Assembly (NCBI RefSeq): GCF_040187885.1
Contig: NZ_JBDPLH010000001.1
Location: 1,302,001 to 1,366,000, forward strand
Length of the DNA stretch: 64,000 nucleotides
DNA from: Roseateles_E cavernae
GTDB lineage: Bacteria; Pseudomonadota; Gammaproteobacteria; Burkholderiales; Burkholderiaceae_C
Direction of reading: 5' to 3'
Shown: positions 16,133 through 26,058 of the stretch, in pieces
Layout: each line of letters begins with the position of its first letter
Numbering within the stretch: the first letter of the stretch is position 1
Made by a program: the position numbers and the translations under genes
Notes under the pieces: generated by a model
Database searches by the model: none
What the model was told of the DNA's origin: nothing
The model's input: the letters and a program-made list of their open reading frames with translations, nothing else

Positions 16133-17260
16133 TCAGCCCAGCTCGACCCGGTTGCGGCCCAGCGACTTGGCGCGGTAGAGCGCCCGGTCGGCGCGTCTGA
16201 ACAGGGTGTCGGCCGAGTCGCCCGGCTGCCACAGCGTCAGCCCCAGGCTGCAGCGCAGCGCCGGCAGCTCGCCCCGGGGCGGCCGTGCGATCTGCTGGTG
16301 CAGCTGCCGTGCCCGCGCCAGTGCCGCGCCGTCATCGCCGGCCGGCAGCAGCAGGCAGAACTCCTCGCCGCCCCAGCGGAAGCCCTGCTCGCCAGCGGCT
16401 AGGCTGGCGCGCAGGCCTGCGGCGAAGTCGGCCAGCGCGGCGTCGCCGGCATGGTGGCCGAAACCGTCGTTGATGGCCTTGAAATGATCCAGATCGACCA
16501 GCAGCAGGGCAAAGGGCCGGGTCCGCGTGATCGCGGCGGCCACGGCCTCGTCGAGGGCCCGCCGGTTGGGCAGGCCGGTCAGCCCGTCGCTATGGGCTTG
16601 CTGCCGCACCTCGGCCTCGGCCTGCATCTTGCACATCTGCAGAAAGCCCAGTGTGGTCACGATGATGAACAGAAAGCCGAACAGGAACAGCGGCGCCTGC
16701 CAGTCGGCGGGCACGTTCAGATAGTCGCGTCCCTGGCCCTGCTGGAGCAGCAGCGCGGCGGCGCGCAGCGGCAGCAGCAGGCCCATCAAGAGGTAGAAGC
16801 TCGCGACCACCCGCTGCACCCCTCGCAGGGTCGGCGCCGGGCTGCGCCACAGCAGCCAGGCATTGAGCAGCTGCACCAGGCCGTAGGCGAAGCCGTTGAA
16901 GATGGTGGATTGCGCGTAGTCGGCACCGGCCGTCAGCGCCACCGCCGTCACCGCCAGCACCATCGAGGCCATCAGCACCAGCCCGCTGCGGTGCATGGCC
17001 TGGCCCAGGAACTGACGGATCGCCGCATGGAACAGCGCCACGCTGACGGCGCCCAGCGCATTGCCCAGGCCGGCGCTCAGCAGGCTGGGCAGGCGGCCGG
17101 CGTTGGACAGCAGCGCATAGGCCAGGCCCTGGCCGGCGACAGCCAGCATCCACAGGCGCAGGCCGTTGCGCCGGTCGGCCTCGCCGCGCGCGATCCACAG
17201 CATCGCGGCGCTGGCCAGCAGTGCGCAGGTCTGCGCCAGGAAGAGGGTGCGGACGTCCAT
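16133..17260 (-). CDS. Membrane-bound GGDEF diguanylate cyclase
   Basis: The 375-residue protein has an N-terminal region of about seven hydrophobic helices (residues 5-210). A short linker and a GGDEF domain (about 215-375) follow, with DGLTGLPNRRALDEA, LLVDLDHFKAIND and the active-site loop RWGGEEFCLLL. The GGEEF signature is intact. The RxxD inhibitory site is absent (AAGE stands in that position), so product feedback is not expected. Its 3' end converges with the aldo/keto reductase 10 bp away. It may be co-transcribed with murU, whose stop lies 12 bp upstream. Confidence 0.86.
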   Translation of the reverse strand: MDVRTLFLAQTCALLASAAMLWIARGEADRRNGLRLWMLAVAGQGLAYALLSNAGRLPSLLSAGLGNALGAVSVALFHAAIRQFLGQAMHRSGLVLMASMVLAVTAVALTAGADYAQSTIFNGFAYGLVQLLNAWLLWRSPAPTLRGVQRVVASFYLLMGLLLPLRAAALLLQQGQGRDYLNVPADWQAPLFLFGFLFIIVTTLGFLQMCKMQAEAEVRQQAHSDGLTGLPNRRALDEAVAAAITRTRPFALLLVDLDHFKAINDGFGHHAGDAALADFAAGLRASLAAGEQGFRWGGEEFCLLLPAGDDGAALARARQLHQQIARPPRGELPALRCSLGLTLWQPGDSADTLFRRADRALYRAKSLGRNRVELG

Positions 17261-17272
17261 GGCCGGCGCGGC

Positions 17273-17956
17273 TCAGGCGCTGCGGTTGAGGGCGTCCAGC
17301 CGCGCCGCCGTGCCCACATCGGCCCAGGGCCCGGCGTAGAACTCGGCGCCGATGCGGCCGGCGGCGATGCCGGCGTCCAGATAGGGCCGCAGCCGCGCGC
17401 GCGTGCCCGGGGTGATGCCGGTGAACATCTCGGCGCGGTACAGGCCGATGCAGGACCAGGTGTGGCGCGGCCCGCCTGCGGTGGCCGCCAGGCCCTCGGC
17501 GCTGATCGCGAAATCCCCGTCGGGGTGGTGCGGGCTGTTGGCCACCATCCACAGATGGGCCAGCCGCGGGCCGTCGGCGAAGCGCCGGGCCTGATCGGCG
17601 TCGAAGCGGAACGCCGGCAGAAAGACATCGGCCGAAACCACCCAGAAGGCCGCGTCGCCATCGGCCGTCAGCAGCGGCAGGGCCTGGGCGATGCCGCCGG
17701 CGGTCTCCAACGCCTGCGCCTCGACCGAGTAGTGCAGACGCAGGCCCCAGGCGCGGCCGTCGCCCAGCGTGGCCGGGAACTGCTCGGCCAGCCAGGCCGT
17801 GTTGATCACGATATCGCGCACGCCGGCGGCGGCCAGGGCCTCGATATGCCAGACGATCAGCGGCTTGCCGCGCACGTTCAGCAGCGGCTTCGGGGTGGTG
17901 TCGGTCAGCGGCCGCATGCGCTCGCCGCGCCCGGCCGCGAGGATGATGGCTCGCAT
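17273..17956 (-). CDS. murU: N-acetylmuramate alpha-1-phosphate uridylyltransferase MurU
   Basis: The 227-residue nucleotidyltransferase forms UDP-MurNAc from MurNAc-1-phosphate and UTP in the peptidoglycan recycling route that bypasses MurA and MurB. The signature LAAGRGERMRPLTDTTPKPLL is at residues 6-26. VVSADVFLP (near 105) carries the metal-binding Asp, and WADVGTAARL lies at the end. Its usual partner kinase AmgK is not adjacent; hemerythrin occupies that place. TACACT lies 8 nt before the ATG with no ribosome-binding site, suggesting a leaderless message. Related sugar-1-phosphate transferases are the alternative. Confidence 0.83.
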   Translation of the reverse strand: MRAIILAAGRGERMRPLTDTTPKPLLNVRGKPLIVWHIEALAAAGVRDIVINTAWLAEQFPATLGDGRAWGLRLHYSVEAQALETAGGIAQALPLLTADGDAAFWVVSADVFLPAFRFDADQARRFADGPRLAHLWMVANSPHHPDGDFAISAEGLAATAGGPRHTWSCIGLYRAEMFTGITPGTRARLRPYLDAGIAAGRIGAEFYAGPWADVGTAARLDALNRSA

Positions 17957-17964
17957 GGGGCGGG

Positions 17965-17970
17965 AGTGTA
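17965..17970 (-). promoter_or_regulatory. Possible -10 of murU
   Basis: TACACT on the minus strand ends exactly 8 nt before the murU ATG. The intervening bases (CCCGCCCC) cannot act as a Shine-Dalgarno sequence, so initiation on a leaderless transcript is the simplest reading. Confidence 0.4.
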
Positions 17971-17987
17971 GGGTGCGCCGCCGGGGG

Positions 17988-18572
17988 TCAGTCCGGCGGG
18001 CCCAAGCCCAGCGGCGCGGGCACCAGGTTCAGGATGCGGGAGAACAAGGCCTGGTACTCGGCGTCCGGCACATGGCCGGTCAGCGGGTCGCGGTTGCCGG
18101 CGAAGGCCTCGTCGAGCTCGGCCCAGTCTGCGGGGCCGAGCACCTGCTCGGCCAGCGGCAGCACCTCGCGCTCCTCCAGCGCCATATGCTGCAGATAGGC
18201 GTCGACATAGCGCTGGGCGGCCTGCTCGAAGGCGGCGCGGCGCGGCTCGCCGAGCAGCTCGAAGGCCAGCAGCCGGTGCTGCAGCTCGCGCACCGCGCGC
18301 TCGCCGCGGCCATGGTCGGCGTCGAGCCGGTCCAGCAGCTCGCGCGACTGCGGCGCCCGCGCCCGCAGCTTCGGAAACAGCAGCTCGGTTTCCTTCGGGT
18401 GGTGCAGGCGCTCGGGGAACTCGTCGACATAGAACAGCATCGCGCGCAGCGCGTCGAAATCGGGCCGGCTGCCCTGCTGGCGGTGCTGGGCCAGCAGCAG
18501 CGGTATCGTGCGCAGCATCGCGGCCAGCGCATGGTGTTCGTCGCGGATGATGCGAAGCGTCAGTGCGGTCAT
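17988..18572 (-). CDS. Hemerythrin-domain protein
   Basis: The 194-residue four-helix protein should bind a di-iron centre able to carry O2 or NO. The ligand pattern is visible: EHH at residues 12-14, RLHHPKETELLFP near 55-67, the DHGRGE helix near 85, and HMALEEREVLPLAE near 129-142. The layout matches the stand-alone hemerythrin (YtfE/RIC-like) group linked to oxygen or nitrosative stress. The ATG at 18572 follows CGGAGA. An FNR-like box lies 54 bp upstream, and CACGCT at 18598-18603 lies 22 bp from it, the spacing of an FNR class II promoter. Confidence 0.87.
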   Translation of the reverse strand: MTALTLRIIRDEHHALAAMLRTIPLLLAQHRQQGSRPDFDALRAMLFYVDEFPERLHHPKETELLFPKLRARAPQSRELLDRLDADHGRGERAVRELQHRLLAFELLGEPRRAAFEQAAQRYVDAYLQHMALEEREVLPLAEQVLGPADWAELDEAFAGNRDPLTGHVPDAEYQALFSRILNLVPAPLGLGPPD

Positions 18573-18625
18573 CGGTGTCTCCGGCAGTGCATGGTGCAGC
18601 GTGCCAGCTCGGGCGCCGCGAGGTC

Positions 18626-18639
18626 TTGCTCTGGGTCAA
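18626..18639. promoter_or_regulatory. FNR/Anr-like box between hemerythrin and tkt
   Basis: TTGCTCTGGGTCAA (TTGACCCAGAGCAA on the other strand) matches TTGAT-N4-ATCAA at eight of ten positions. It lies 22 bp from a CACGCT -10 candidate for hemerythrin and 23 bp from TAAAAT for tkt. Both are within the window of FNR class II promoters, and neither promoter has a -35 match. Confidence 0.5.
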
Positions 18640-18662
18640 GCCGGGGTGGGCCGGCGGCCAAG

Positions 18663-18668
18663 TAAAAT
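18663..18668 (+). promoter_or_regulatory. -10 element TAAAAT of tkt
   Basis: TAAAAT is one of the best -10 matches in this GC-rich window and lies 34 bp before the tkt ATG. The position 17 bp upstream reads GCCGGG, not a -35, but an FNR-like box ends 23 bp upstream. That fits an activator-dependent promoter. Confidence 0.45.
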
Positions 18669-18702
18669 CCCGTGTTTACCCGCAACTCCGCCCGCATCCA
18701 CC

Positions 18703-20751
18703 ATGGCTCAAACCGCTGCAAGCAACCCCACTTTGATGGCCAACGCCATTCGCGCACTGGCCATGGACGCCGTGCAGCAAGCCAACTCGGGCCACCCCGG
18801 CGCACCGATGGGCATGGCCGATATCGCCGTCGCGCTGTGGGGCCGCCATTTGCGCCACAACCCGGCCAACCCGCAATGGGCCGACCGCGACCGCTTCGTG
18901 CTGAGCAATGGCCACGGCTCGATGCTGATCTATGCGCTGCTGCACCTGACGGGCTACGAGCTGCCGATGGCCGAGCTGAAGGCCTTCCGCCAGCTGCACA
19001 GCAAGACCCCGGGCCATCCCGAGGTGGGCATCACCCCCGGTGTCGAGACCACCACCGGCCCGCTGGGCCAGGGCATCACCAATGCCGTGGGCCTGGCGCT
19101 GGCCGAGAAGATGCTGGCCAAGGAATTCAACCGCGACGGCCATGCGGTGGTGGACCACCACACCTACGCCTTCCTGGGCGACGGCTGCCTGATGGAGGGC
19201 ATCAGCCACGAGGCCTGCGCGCTGGCCGGCGCCTGGAAGCTGAACAAGCTGATCGCGATCTATGACGACAACGGCATCTCGATCGACGGCCAGGTCGCTC
19301 CCTGGTTCATCGACAACACCGCCCAGCGGTTCGAGGCCTATGGCTGGAACGTGATCGGCCCGGTCGACGGCCATGATGTCGATGCGGTTGACGCCGCGAT
19401 CGCGCTGGCCAAGATGAGCACCGACATGCCCTCGCTGATCATCGCGAAGACCCATATCGGCAAGGGCAGCCCGAACCGTGCCAACACCGCCAAGGCCCAT
19501 GGCGAGCCGCTGGGCGGCGACGAGATCAAGCTGACCCGCGAGGCGCTGGGCTGGACCCACGAGCCCTTCGTCGTGCCGGCCGAGGTCTATGCCGACTGGG
19601 ACGCCAAGGCCAAGGGCACCGCGCTGGAGCAGGCCTGGGACGAGCGTTTCGACGCCTATGCCACGGCCCACCCCGAGCTGGCCGCCGAGTTCCAGCGCCG
19701 CATGGCCGGCGTGCTGCCGGCCAACTTCGCGCAGACCGCGGTGGACGCGGTGGTGGCCGCCCACACCAAGGGCGAGACCGTCGCCAGCCGCAAGGCGAGC
19801 CAGCTGGCACTGGAGGCCTTCACCGCCGCCGTGCCCGAACTGCTGGGCGGCTCGGCCGATCTGACCGGCTCCAACCTGACCAATACCAAGAGCACGCCGG
19901 CCTTCCGCCTGGAAGCCGACGGCAGCGCCAACGGCGGTCGCCACATCAATTACGGCGTGCGCGAGTTCGGCATGGCCGCCATCATGAACGGCATCGCGCT
20001 GCATGGCGGCTACATCCCTTATGGCGGCACCTTCCTGACCTTCAGCGACTACAGCCGCAACGCGATCCGCATGGCCGCGCTGATGAAGCAGCGCGTCATC
20101 CATGTGTTCACGCACGACTCGATCGGCCTGGGCGAGGACGGTCCGACCCACCAGAGCATCGAGCATGTGGCCTCGCTGCGCCTGATCCCAGGCCTGGATG
20201 TCTGGCGCCCGGCCGACACCACCGAGACCGCTGTGGCCTGGACCATGGCCATCGGCAATGCCACCCGCCCCAGCGTGCTGGCGCTGAGCCGTCAGAACCT
20301 GCCCTATGCGCCCAAGGCCAATCTGGACGAGATCAGCAAGGGTGGCTATGTCCTGAGCGAGCCGGCCGAGGTGGGCCTGAAGAAGAAGGCCCAGGGCGTG
20401 ATCATCGCCACCGGCTCCGAGGTGCAGCTGGCCCTGCATGCCCAGGCCTCGCTGGCCGCCGAGGGCATCGCGGTGCGCGTGGTCTCGATGCCCTCGACCA
20501 CGGTGTTCGACCGCCAGGACGCCAAGTACAAGAAGGCCGTGCTGCCCGAAGGCCTGCCGCGCGTCGCGGTGGAAATGGGTGTCAGCGATGGCTGGTGGAA
20601 GTACGGCGTCGCTGCCGTCGTCGGCATCGACAGCTACGGCGAGTCGGCCCCGGCACCGGTGCTGTTCAAGCATTTCGGCTTCACGCCCGAGAATGTGGTG
20701 GACACGGTCAAGGTGGCACTGGGCCTGGCCCGTTTGAAGACGAAGAAGTGA
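18703..20751 (+). CDS. tkt: Transketolase
   Basis: The 682-residue thiamine-diphosphate enzyme transfers two-carbon ketol units in the pentose phosphate pathway (and in the Calvin cycle where present). Seen in order: the substrate loop ANSGHPGAPMGMAD near residue 26; the ThDP/Mg motif GDGCLMEGISHEA near 162-174 with the metal-binding Asn in YDDNGISID; the phosphate-binding histidine in FTHDSIGLGEDGPTHQ near 470; and the C-terminal domain. Length is typical. The ATG at 18703 gives the normal start MAQTAASNPTL. An intrinsic terminator follows, so gap is probably transcribed separately. Confidence 0.96.
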   Translation: MAQTAASNPTLMANAIRALAMDAVQQANSGHPGAPMGMADIAVALWGRHLRHNPANPQWADRDRFVLSNGHGSMLIYALLHLTGYELPMAELKAFRQLHSKTPGHPEVGITPGVETTTGPLGQGITNAVGLALAEKMLAKEFNRDGHAVVDHHTYAFLGDGCLMEGISHEACALAGAWKLNKLIAIYDDNGISIDGQVAPWFIDNTAQRFEAYGWNVIGPVDGHDVDAVDAAIALAKMSTDMPSLIIAKTHIGKGSPNRANTAKAHGEPLGGDEIKLTREALGWTHEPFVVPAEVYADWDAKAKGTALEQAWDERFDAYATAHPELAAEFQRRMAGVLPANFAQTAVDAVVAAHTKGETVASRKASQLALEAFTAAVPELLGGSADLTGSNLTNTKSTPAFRLEADGSANGGRHINYGVREFGMAAIMNGIALHGGYIPYGGTFLTFSDYSRNAIRMAALMKQRVIHVFTHDSIGLGEDGPTHQSIEHVASLRLIPGLDVWRPADTTETAVAWTMAIGNATRPSVLALSRQNLPYAPKANLDEISKGGYVLSEPAEVGLKKKAQGVIIATGSEVQLALHAQASLAAEGIAVRVVSMPSTTVFDRQDAKYKKAVLPEGLPRVAVEMGVSDGWWKYGVAAVVGIDSYGESAPAPVLFKHFGFTPENVVDTVKVALGLARLKTKK

Positions 20752-20764
20752 TGGTTTGAGTTCG

Positions 20765-20788
20765 AAGGGGTGCGTGGCGCCCCTTTTT
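20765..20788 (+). terminator. Intrinsic terminator of tkt
   Basis: AAGGGGTGC (20765-20773) pairs with GCGCCCCTT (20777-20785) over nine base pairs including one G-T wobble. The loop is GTG and a run of five T (20784-20788) follows. It starts 14 bp after the tkt stop. Confidence 0.88.
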
Positions 20789-20822
20789 CATGGATTTTGC
20801 TTTTCTGACTTAGGAGACCTCT

Positions 20823-21821
20823 ATGACGATCAAGATCGGTATCAACGGCTTCGGCCGCATCGGCCGCATGGTGTTCCGTGCCGCCATCGCCAACTTCAAG
20901 GACATTGAAGTCGTCGGCATCAACGACCTGCTGGAGCCCGACTATCTGGCCTACATGCTGAAGTACGACAGCGTGCATGGCAAGTTCGACGGCGAGGTCG
21001 CGGTCGACGGCAACACCCTGGTCGTCAACGGCAAGAAGATCCGCCTGACGCAGGAGCGTGATCCCGCCAACCTGAAGTGGAACGACGTCGGTGCCGACAT
21101 CGTCGTCGAAGCCACCGGCCTGTTCCTGGACAAGGCCAGCGGCGAGAAGCATCTGGCCGCTGGCGCCAAGAAGGTGGTGTTCTCGGCCCCGAGCAAGGAC
21201 GACACGCCGATGTTTGTGTTCGGCGTCAATGACAAGACCTACGCCGGCCAGGCCATCATCTCGAACGCTTCCTGCACGACCAACTGCCTGGCCCCGCTGG
21301 CCAAGGTGCTGAACGACAAGTGGGGCATCAAGCGCGGCCTGATGACCACCGTGCACGCCGCCACCGCGACCCAGAAGACCGTCGACGGCCCGAGCAACAA
21401 GGACTGGCGCGGCGGCCGCGGCATCCTGGAAAACATCATCCCTTCGAGCACCGGTGCGGCCAAGGCCGTCGGCGTCGTGATCCCCGAGCTGAACAAGAAG
21501 CTGACCGGCATGAGCTTCCGCGTGCCGACCTCGGACGTGTCGGTGGTGGACCTGACCGTGGAGCTGAACAGCGAGGCCTCGTACAAGGAGATCTGCGCCG
21601 AGTTCAAGGCACAGTCGGAAGGCGCACTGAAGGGCGTGCTGGGCTATACCGAGGACAAGGTGGTTGCCACCGACTTCCGCGGCGATGCCCGCACCTCGAT
21701 CTTCGATGCCGACGCCGGCATCGCGCTGGACTCCACCTTCGTCAAGCTGGTGGCCTGGTATGACAACGAGTGGGGCTACTCGAACAAGGTGCTCGAGATG
21801 GTGCGCGTGATTTCCAAGTAA
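20823..21821 (+). CDS. gap: Glyceraldehyde-3-phosphate dehydrogenase, type I
   Basis: The 332-residue enzyme oxidises glyceraldehyde 3-phosphate to 1,3-bisphosphoglycerate with NAD in glycolysis. The Rossmann motif INGFGRIGRM lies at residues 6-15. The catalytic segment SNASCTTNCLAPLAK holds the active-site Cys near residue 153, and the C-terminal WYDNEWGYSNKVLEM is typical. A TAGGAGA ribosome-binding site precedes the ATG. In many Burkholderiales tkt-gap continues into pgk; here gap ends at a strong terminator followed by a protease gene. Confidence 0.96.
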   Translation: MTIKIGINGFGRIGRMVFRAAIANFKDIEVVGINDLLEPDYLAYMLKYDSVHGKFDGEVAVDGNTLVVNGKKIRLTQERDPANLKWNDVGADIVVEATGLFLDKASGEKHLAAGAKKVVFSAPSKDDTPMFVFGVNDKTYAGQAIISNASCTTNCLAPLAKVLNDKWGIKRGLMTTVHAATATQKTVDGPSNKDWRGGRGILENIIPSSTGAAKAVGVVIPELNKKLTGMSFRVPTSDVSVVDLTVELNSEASYKEICAEFKAQSEGALKGVLGYTEDKVVATDFRGDARTSIFDADAGIALDSTFVKLVAWYDNEWGYSNKVLEMVRVISK

Positions 21822-21842
21822 GCAGCCCGTCCGGTTGACCTC

Positions 21843-21875
21843 AAGGCCTTGCCCGGCGACGGGCAAGGCCTTTTT
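21843..21875 (+). terminator. Strong intrinsic terminator of gap
   Basis: AAGGCCTTGCCCG (21843-21855) pairs perfectly over 13 bp with 21860-21872 around a GCGA tetraloop (GNRA class), and five T follow at 21871-21875. It is the cleanest Rho-independent terminator in the window, 21 bp after the gap stop. Confidence 0.93.
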
Positions 21876-21902
21876 GCTTGGTCGGCCGAACACCCGGGTG
21901 GT

Positions 21903-21930
21903 TTTGCGTTTGTTTACACACGGACGCAAA
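21903..21930. promoter_or_regulatory. Inverted repeat before the protease gene
   Basis: TTTGCGT (21903-21909) and ACGCAAA (21924-21930) are perfect 7-bp arms separated by 14 bp, about 80 bp before the protease start and in the only AT-richer part of that gap. The layout suits a dimeric regulator. No confident -35/-10 pair could be placed. Confidence 0.3.
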
Positions 21931-21996
21931 GGTCGGCCCTCTAAACTGCGCTGATTGCGCCCGCTGGGCGTGCCCGAGCCCAGGATGGGTCAAGCC

Positions 21997-23859
<1,863 letters not shown>

Positions 23860-23880
<21 letters not shown>

Positions 23881-24540
23881 GGCGGCGGGCGCTGGCGGGC
23901 AGGTCTTGAAGCCCGGCGCCAGCGCGGGATCCTTGGCGTTCAGCAGACGGGTCTGCACACTGCCATCGGCGCTGGGCAGTTGCAGGCTGTGCAGCTGGCC
24001 GGGCGCCTGCAGCTGCAGCACCCGCAGCCCGCGCAGCGCGCGCTTCTCATAGGAGTCCAGCGCGGCCTCGGCGGCCTCGGCGCTGGCATGCTGGCTCAGC
24101 ACCAGGCTGGGCTGCTCGCCCTGCGGTGCCGGCAGCGGCTCGTAGGCCAGGCGCAGGCGCTTGAAGACCTCTTCCTTGCGGGCCTGCTGCTCGGCCGACT
24201 CGAGCTTGTTGGTCGCCACCACCCAGCGGCCCGGCTGATCGCTGCTTTGCACCCGCCAGTCGCTGCTGCCCAGGCCGAAACGTTCGAGCGCGGCCTGCGC
24301 CGCCTTCAAGGCCTCGTCGCCGGGCAGCGGTGCCAGCTCCAGGCAACCGCGGGTCTGCATCGCACTGATGGCCTGCGGCGACAGCACGGTGACACGCTCG
24401 GCATGCTGGGCCAGCTTCAGGCGTTCGGGCTCGCCCTCACCGCCGGCGCGCAGGCCCAGCACGGTGTCGAGTAGACCCTGGCTCCAGCCGAAGAACAGCA
24501 GATTCAGCAGCAGCAGGGCAATAAGCAGGACTCTCAGCAT
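23860..24540 (-). CDS. SPOR-like membrane-anchored protein
   Basis: The 226-residue protein has an N-terminal membrane anchor (VLLIALLLLNLLFFGW, residues 4-19). An alpha/beta region follows that resembles a SPOR-type peptidoglycan-binding domain (about 110-190; WVVATNKLESAEQQARKEEVFKRL, then PSLVLSQHASAEAAEAALDSYE). The tail is Ala/Pro-rich. It begins 4 bp after birA on the same strand. In related genomes birA, coaX and such a SPOR gene often occur together, but coaX is missing here. Its last 21 bp overlap the convergent protease gene. Confidence 0.72.
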
Positions 24541-24544
24541 GGGC

Positions 24545-25387
24545 TCAGGAGGCCTCGTCGGCGGCCAGGCGCACGCTGATCTCGCCGCCGGCCACCGCCT
24601 GCAGACCCGAGGCCGTCTGCAACAGCAGCTCACCCTGGGCGTTGACGCCCTGGGCCAGGCCTTCCATCGTGCCGGCCGTGACGTGGCGGCCCAGCAGCAG
24701 GTCGCGCCGCGCATAGGCGGACTGCCAGGGAGCGAAGCCACCGGTCTGGAAGTCCAGCAGGGCCTGGATCAGCGGCCGCGCCACCCGTGCCAGCACCGCC
24801 GGAGGATCGAGCTGCGGCTGCAGCTCGGCCAGCGAGGCAAAGCCGGTCTGGTACTGGGCATCGGCGGTCGGCGGCTGGCCGCCGACATTCAGGCCCACAC
24901 CGACCACCACCATGCGCTGGCCGGCGGCCGGCACGGTCTCGATCAGGATGCCGCCCAACTTTCGGCCATCGAGCCAGATGTCATTGGGCCACTTCAGCTG
25001 CAGGCGTGGTGCGGCTTCGCTGGGCGGTTCCAGCGCGTCGGCGATCGCGCAGCCCACCGCCAGCGACAGCCCCGACCAGTCGCCCAGCGACATCGGCAGG
25101 GCCAGCGAGAAGGTCAGCGAGGCGCCAGGTCCGGCGTGCCAGCTGCGGCCCATGCGGCCGCGGCCATGGGTCTGGTGCTCGGCCACCAGCAGGCAGGGTT
25201 GCAGATCGTGGGCGCGGCGGCCATAGGGGCTGGGCTCGAACGATTGGCGGGCATCGCTGCGCACCCGCTCCAGCAGGGCCGAGTTGGTCGACTCGGCACG
25301 GGCCAGCACCTCGATGCTCATGCCCGGCAGCAGCGCCTCCAGGTCTTGCCAGAGGGCTTCAACCCCCCACTGTTGATGTTCGGCCAT
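24545..25387 (-). CDS. birA: Biotin--[acetyl-CoA-carboxylase] ligase
   Basis: The 280-residue enzyme activates biotin as biotinyl-AMP and transfers it to the biotin carboxyl carrier protein. The biotin/AMP loop GRGRMGRSW is near residue 75. KWPNDIWLDGRKLGGILIE follows near 130-148, with the catalytic Lys and adenylate-binding residues, and VVVGVGLNVG is near 160. There is no N-terminal helix-turn-helix, so this is a monofunctional group I ligase that does not repress biotin genes. It lies 11 bp downstream of the SET-domain gene on the same strand. Confidence 0.9.
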   Translation of the reverse strand: MAEHQQWGVEALWQDLEALLPGMSIEVLARAESTNSALLERVRSDARQSFEPSPYGRRAHDLQPCLLVAEHQTHGRGRMGRSWHAGPGASLTFSLALPMSLGDWSGLSLAVGCAIADALEPPSEAAPRLQLKWPNDIWLDGRKLGGILIETVPAAGQRMVVVGVGLNVGGQPPTADAQYQTGFASLAELQPQLDPPAVLARVARPLIQALLDFQTGGFAPWQSAYARRDLLLGRHVTAGTMEGLAQGVNAQGELLLQTASGLQAVAGGEISVRLAADEAS

Positions 25388-25398
25388 GGGCTCTGTGT

Positions 25399-25944
25399 TC
25401 AGGTGCTGCTGCGTTGGTTGTGACGCTGATTGTTACGTTTAGGCGCGAGCATCGTGCCACGACAGTCGGCGCTGCCGCAATAACAGGCGAATTCTTTTTT
25501 CAGCTTGGGCGTGTAGCGCTCGTCGATCACCAGGCCATAGTCGTAGAACAGCTCCTCGCCGGGCAGCAGATCGCGCAGCGCCTTGATGAAGACGCGACCG
25601 CTGTCGGTCTCGTCGGCCTCGCAATTGGGCTCGCAGCTGTGGTTGATCCAGCGCGAGCTGTTGCCGCCGTGCAGCGCGTCGATGACCTCGCCGGTCTCGA
25701 TATGGAAGTAGAAGGTGTGGTTGGGCTGGCTGGGGTCGTGGGGATGGCGCTCCATCGCCTCGTCCCAGCTGATGCGCTCGCCGGTGTACTCGATCAGGGT
25801 CTCGCCGGCCTGGATGTAGTCGATCGCGTAGACGCCACGGCCGTGCACGCCGGAGCGGCGCACCTGGATGCGGCGGCCGGCCTTGAGCGGGGGCTTGGCC
25901 TGATTCTTGGGCGCGGGCTTCTTGGCGGCGGCGGCTTGCGTCAT
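25399..25944 (-). CDS. SET-domain protein with post-SET motif
   Basis: The 181-residue protein has a basic Ala/Lys/Pro head (1-22) and a SET lysine-methyltransferase fold (about 25-150). RRSGVHGRGVYA opens it, WINHSCEPNCE supplies the S-adenosylmethionine and pseudoknot motif, and GEELFYDYG carries the catalytic tyrosine. The end has a post-SET cysteine cluster, CYCGSADCRGT, expected to bind zinc together with the cysteine of NHSC. The fold is best known from eukaryotic histone methyltransferases, but small bacterial members exist and their targets are mostly unknown. It is divergent from topB and upstream of birA. Confidence 0.86.
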   Translation of the reverse strand: MTQAAAAKKPAPKNQAKPPLKAGRRIQVRRSGVHGRGVYAIDYIQAGETLIEYTGERISWDEAMERHPHDPSQPNHTFYFHIETGEVIDALHGGNSSRWINHSCEPNCEADETDSGRVFIKALRDLLPGEELFYDYGLVIDERYTPKLKKEFACYCGSADCRGTMLAPKRNNQRHNQRSST

Positions 25945-25973
25945 CGTTCGAGTTGGTTACATTGAAATCATGG

Positions 25974-25998
25974 GCGTGCGCGCGTGTGCGTGTGCGCG
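25974..25998. repeat. 25-bp alternating purine-pyrimidine (GC/GT) tract
   Basis: From 25974 to 25998 every base alternates G with C or T without interruption, the type of sequence that most readily adopts Z-DNA under negative supercoiling. It lies in the 114-bp divergent gap between the SET-domain gene and topoisomerase III. Confidence 0.75.
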
Positions 25999-26058
25999 AG
26001 GCCGGATTGTAGGCAGGCTGCCAGCGATACTCGCGGCGGTCCGCCAAAAGAAAGAACC

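Noticed and set aside
18676..20673. Long minus-strand open frames opposite tkt, the SpmAB gene, topB, the HD-GYP gene and others
   Set aside because: They encode low-complexity Gly/Ala/His/Gln-rich or Arg-rich chains with no family features and lie exactly antisense to well-supported genes. In GC-rich DNA such frames arise from codon bias.
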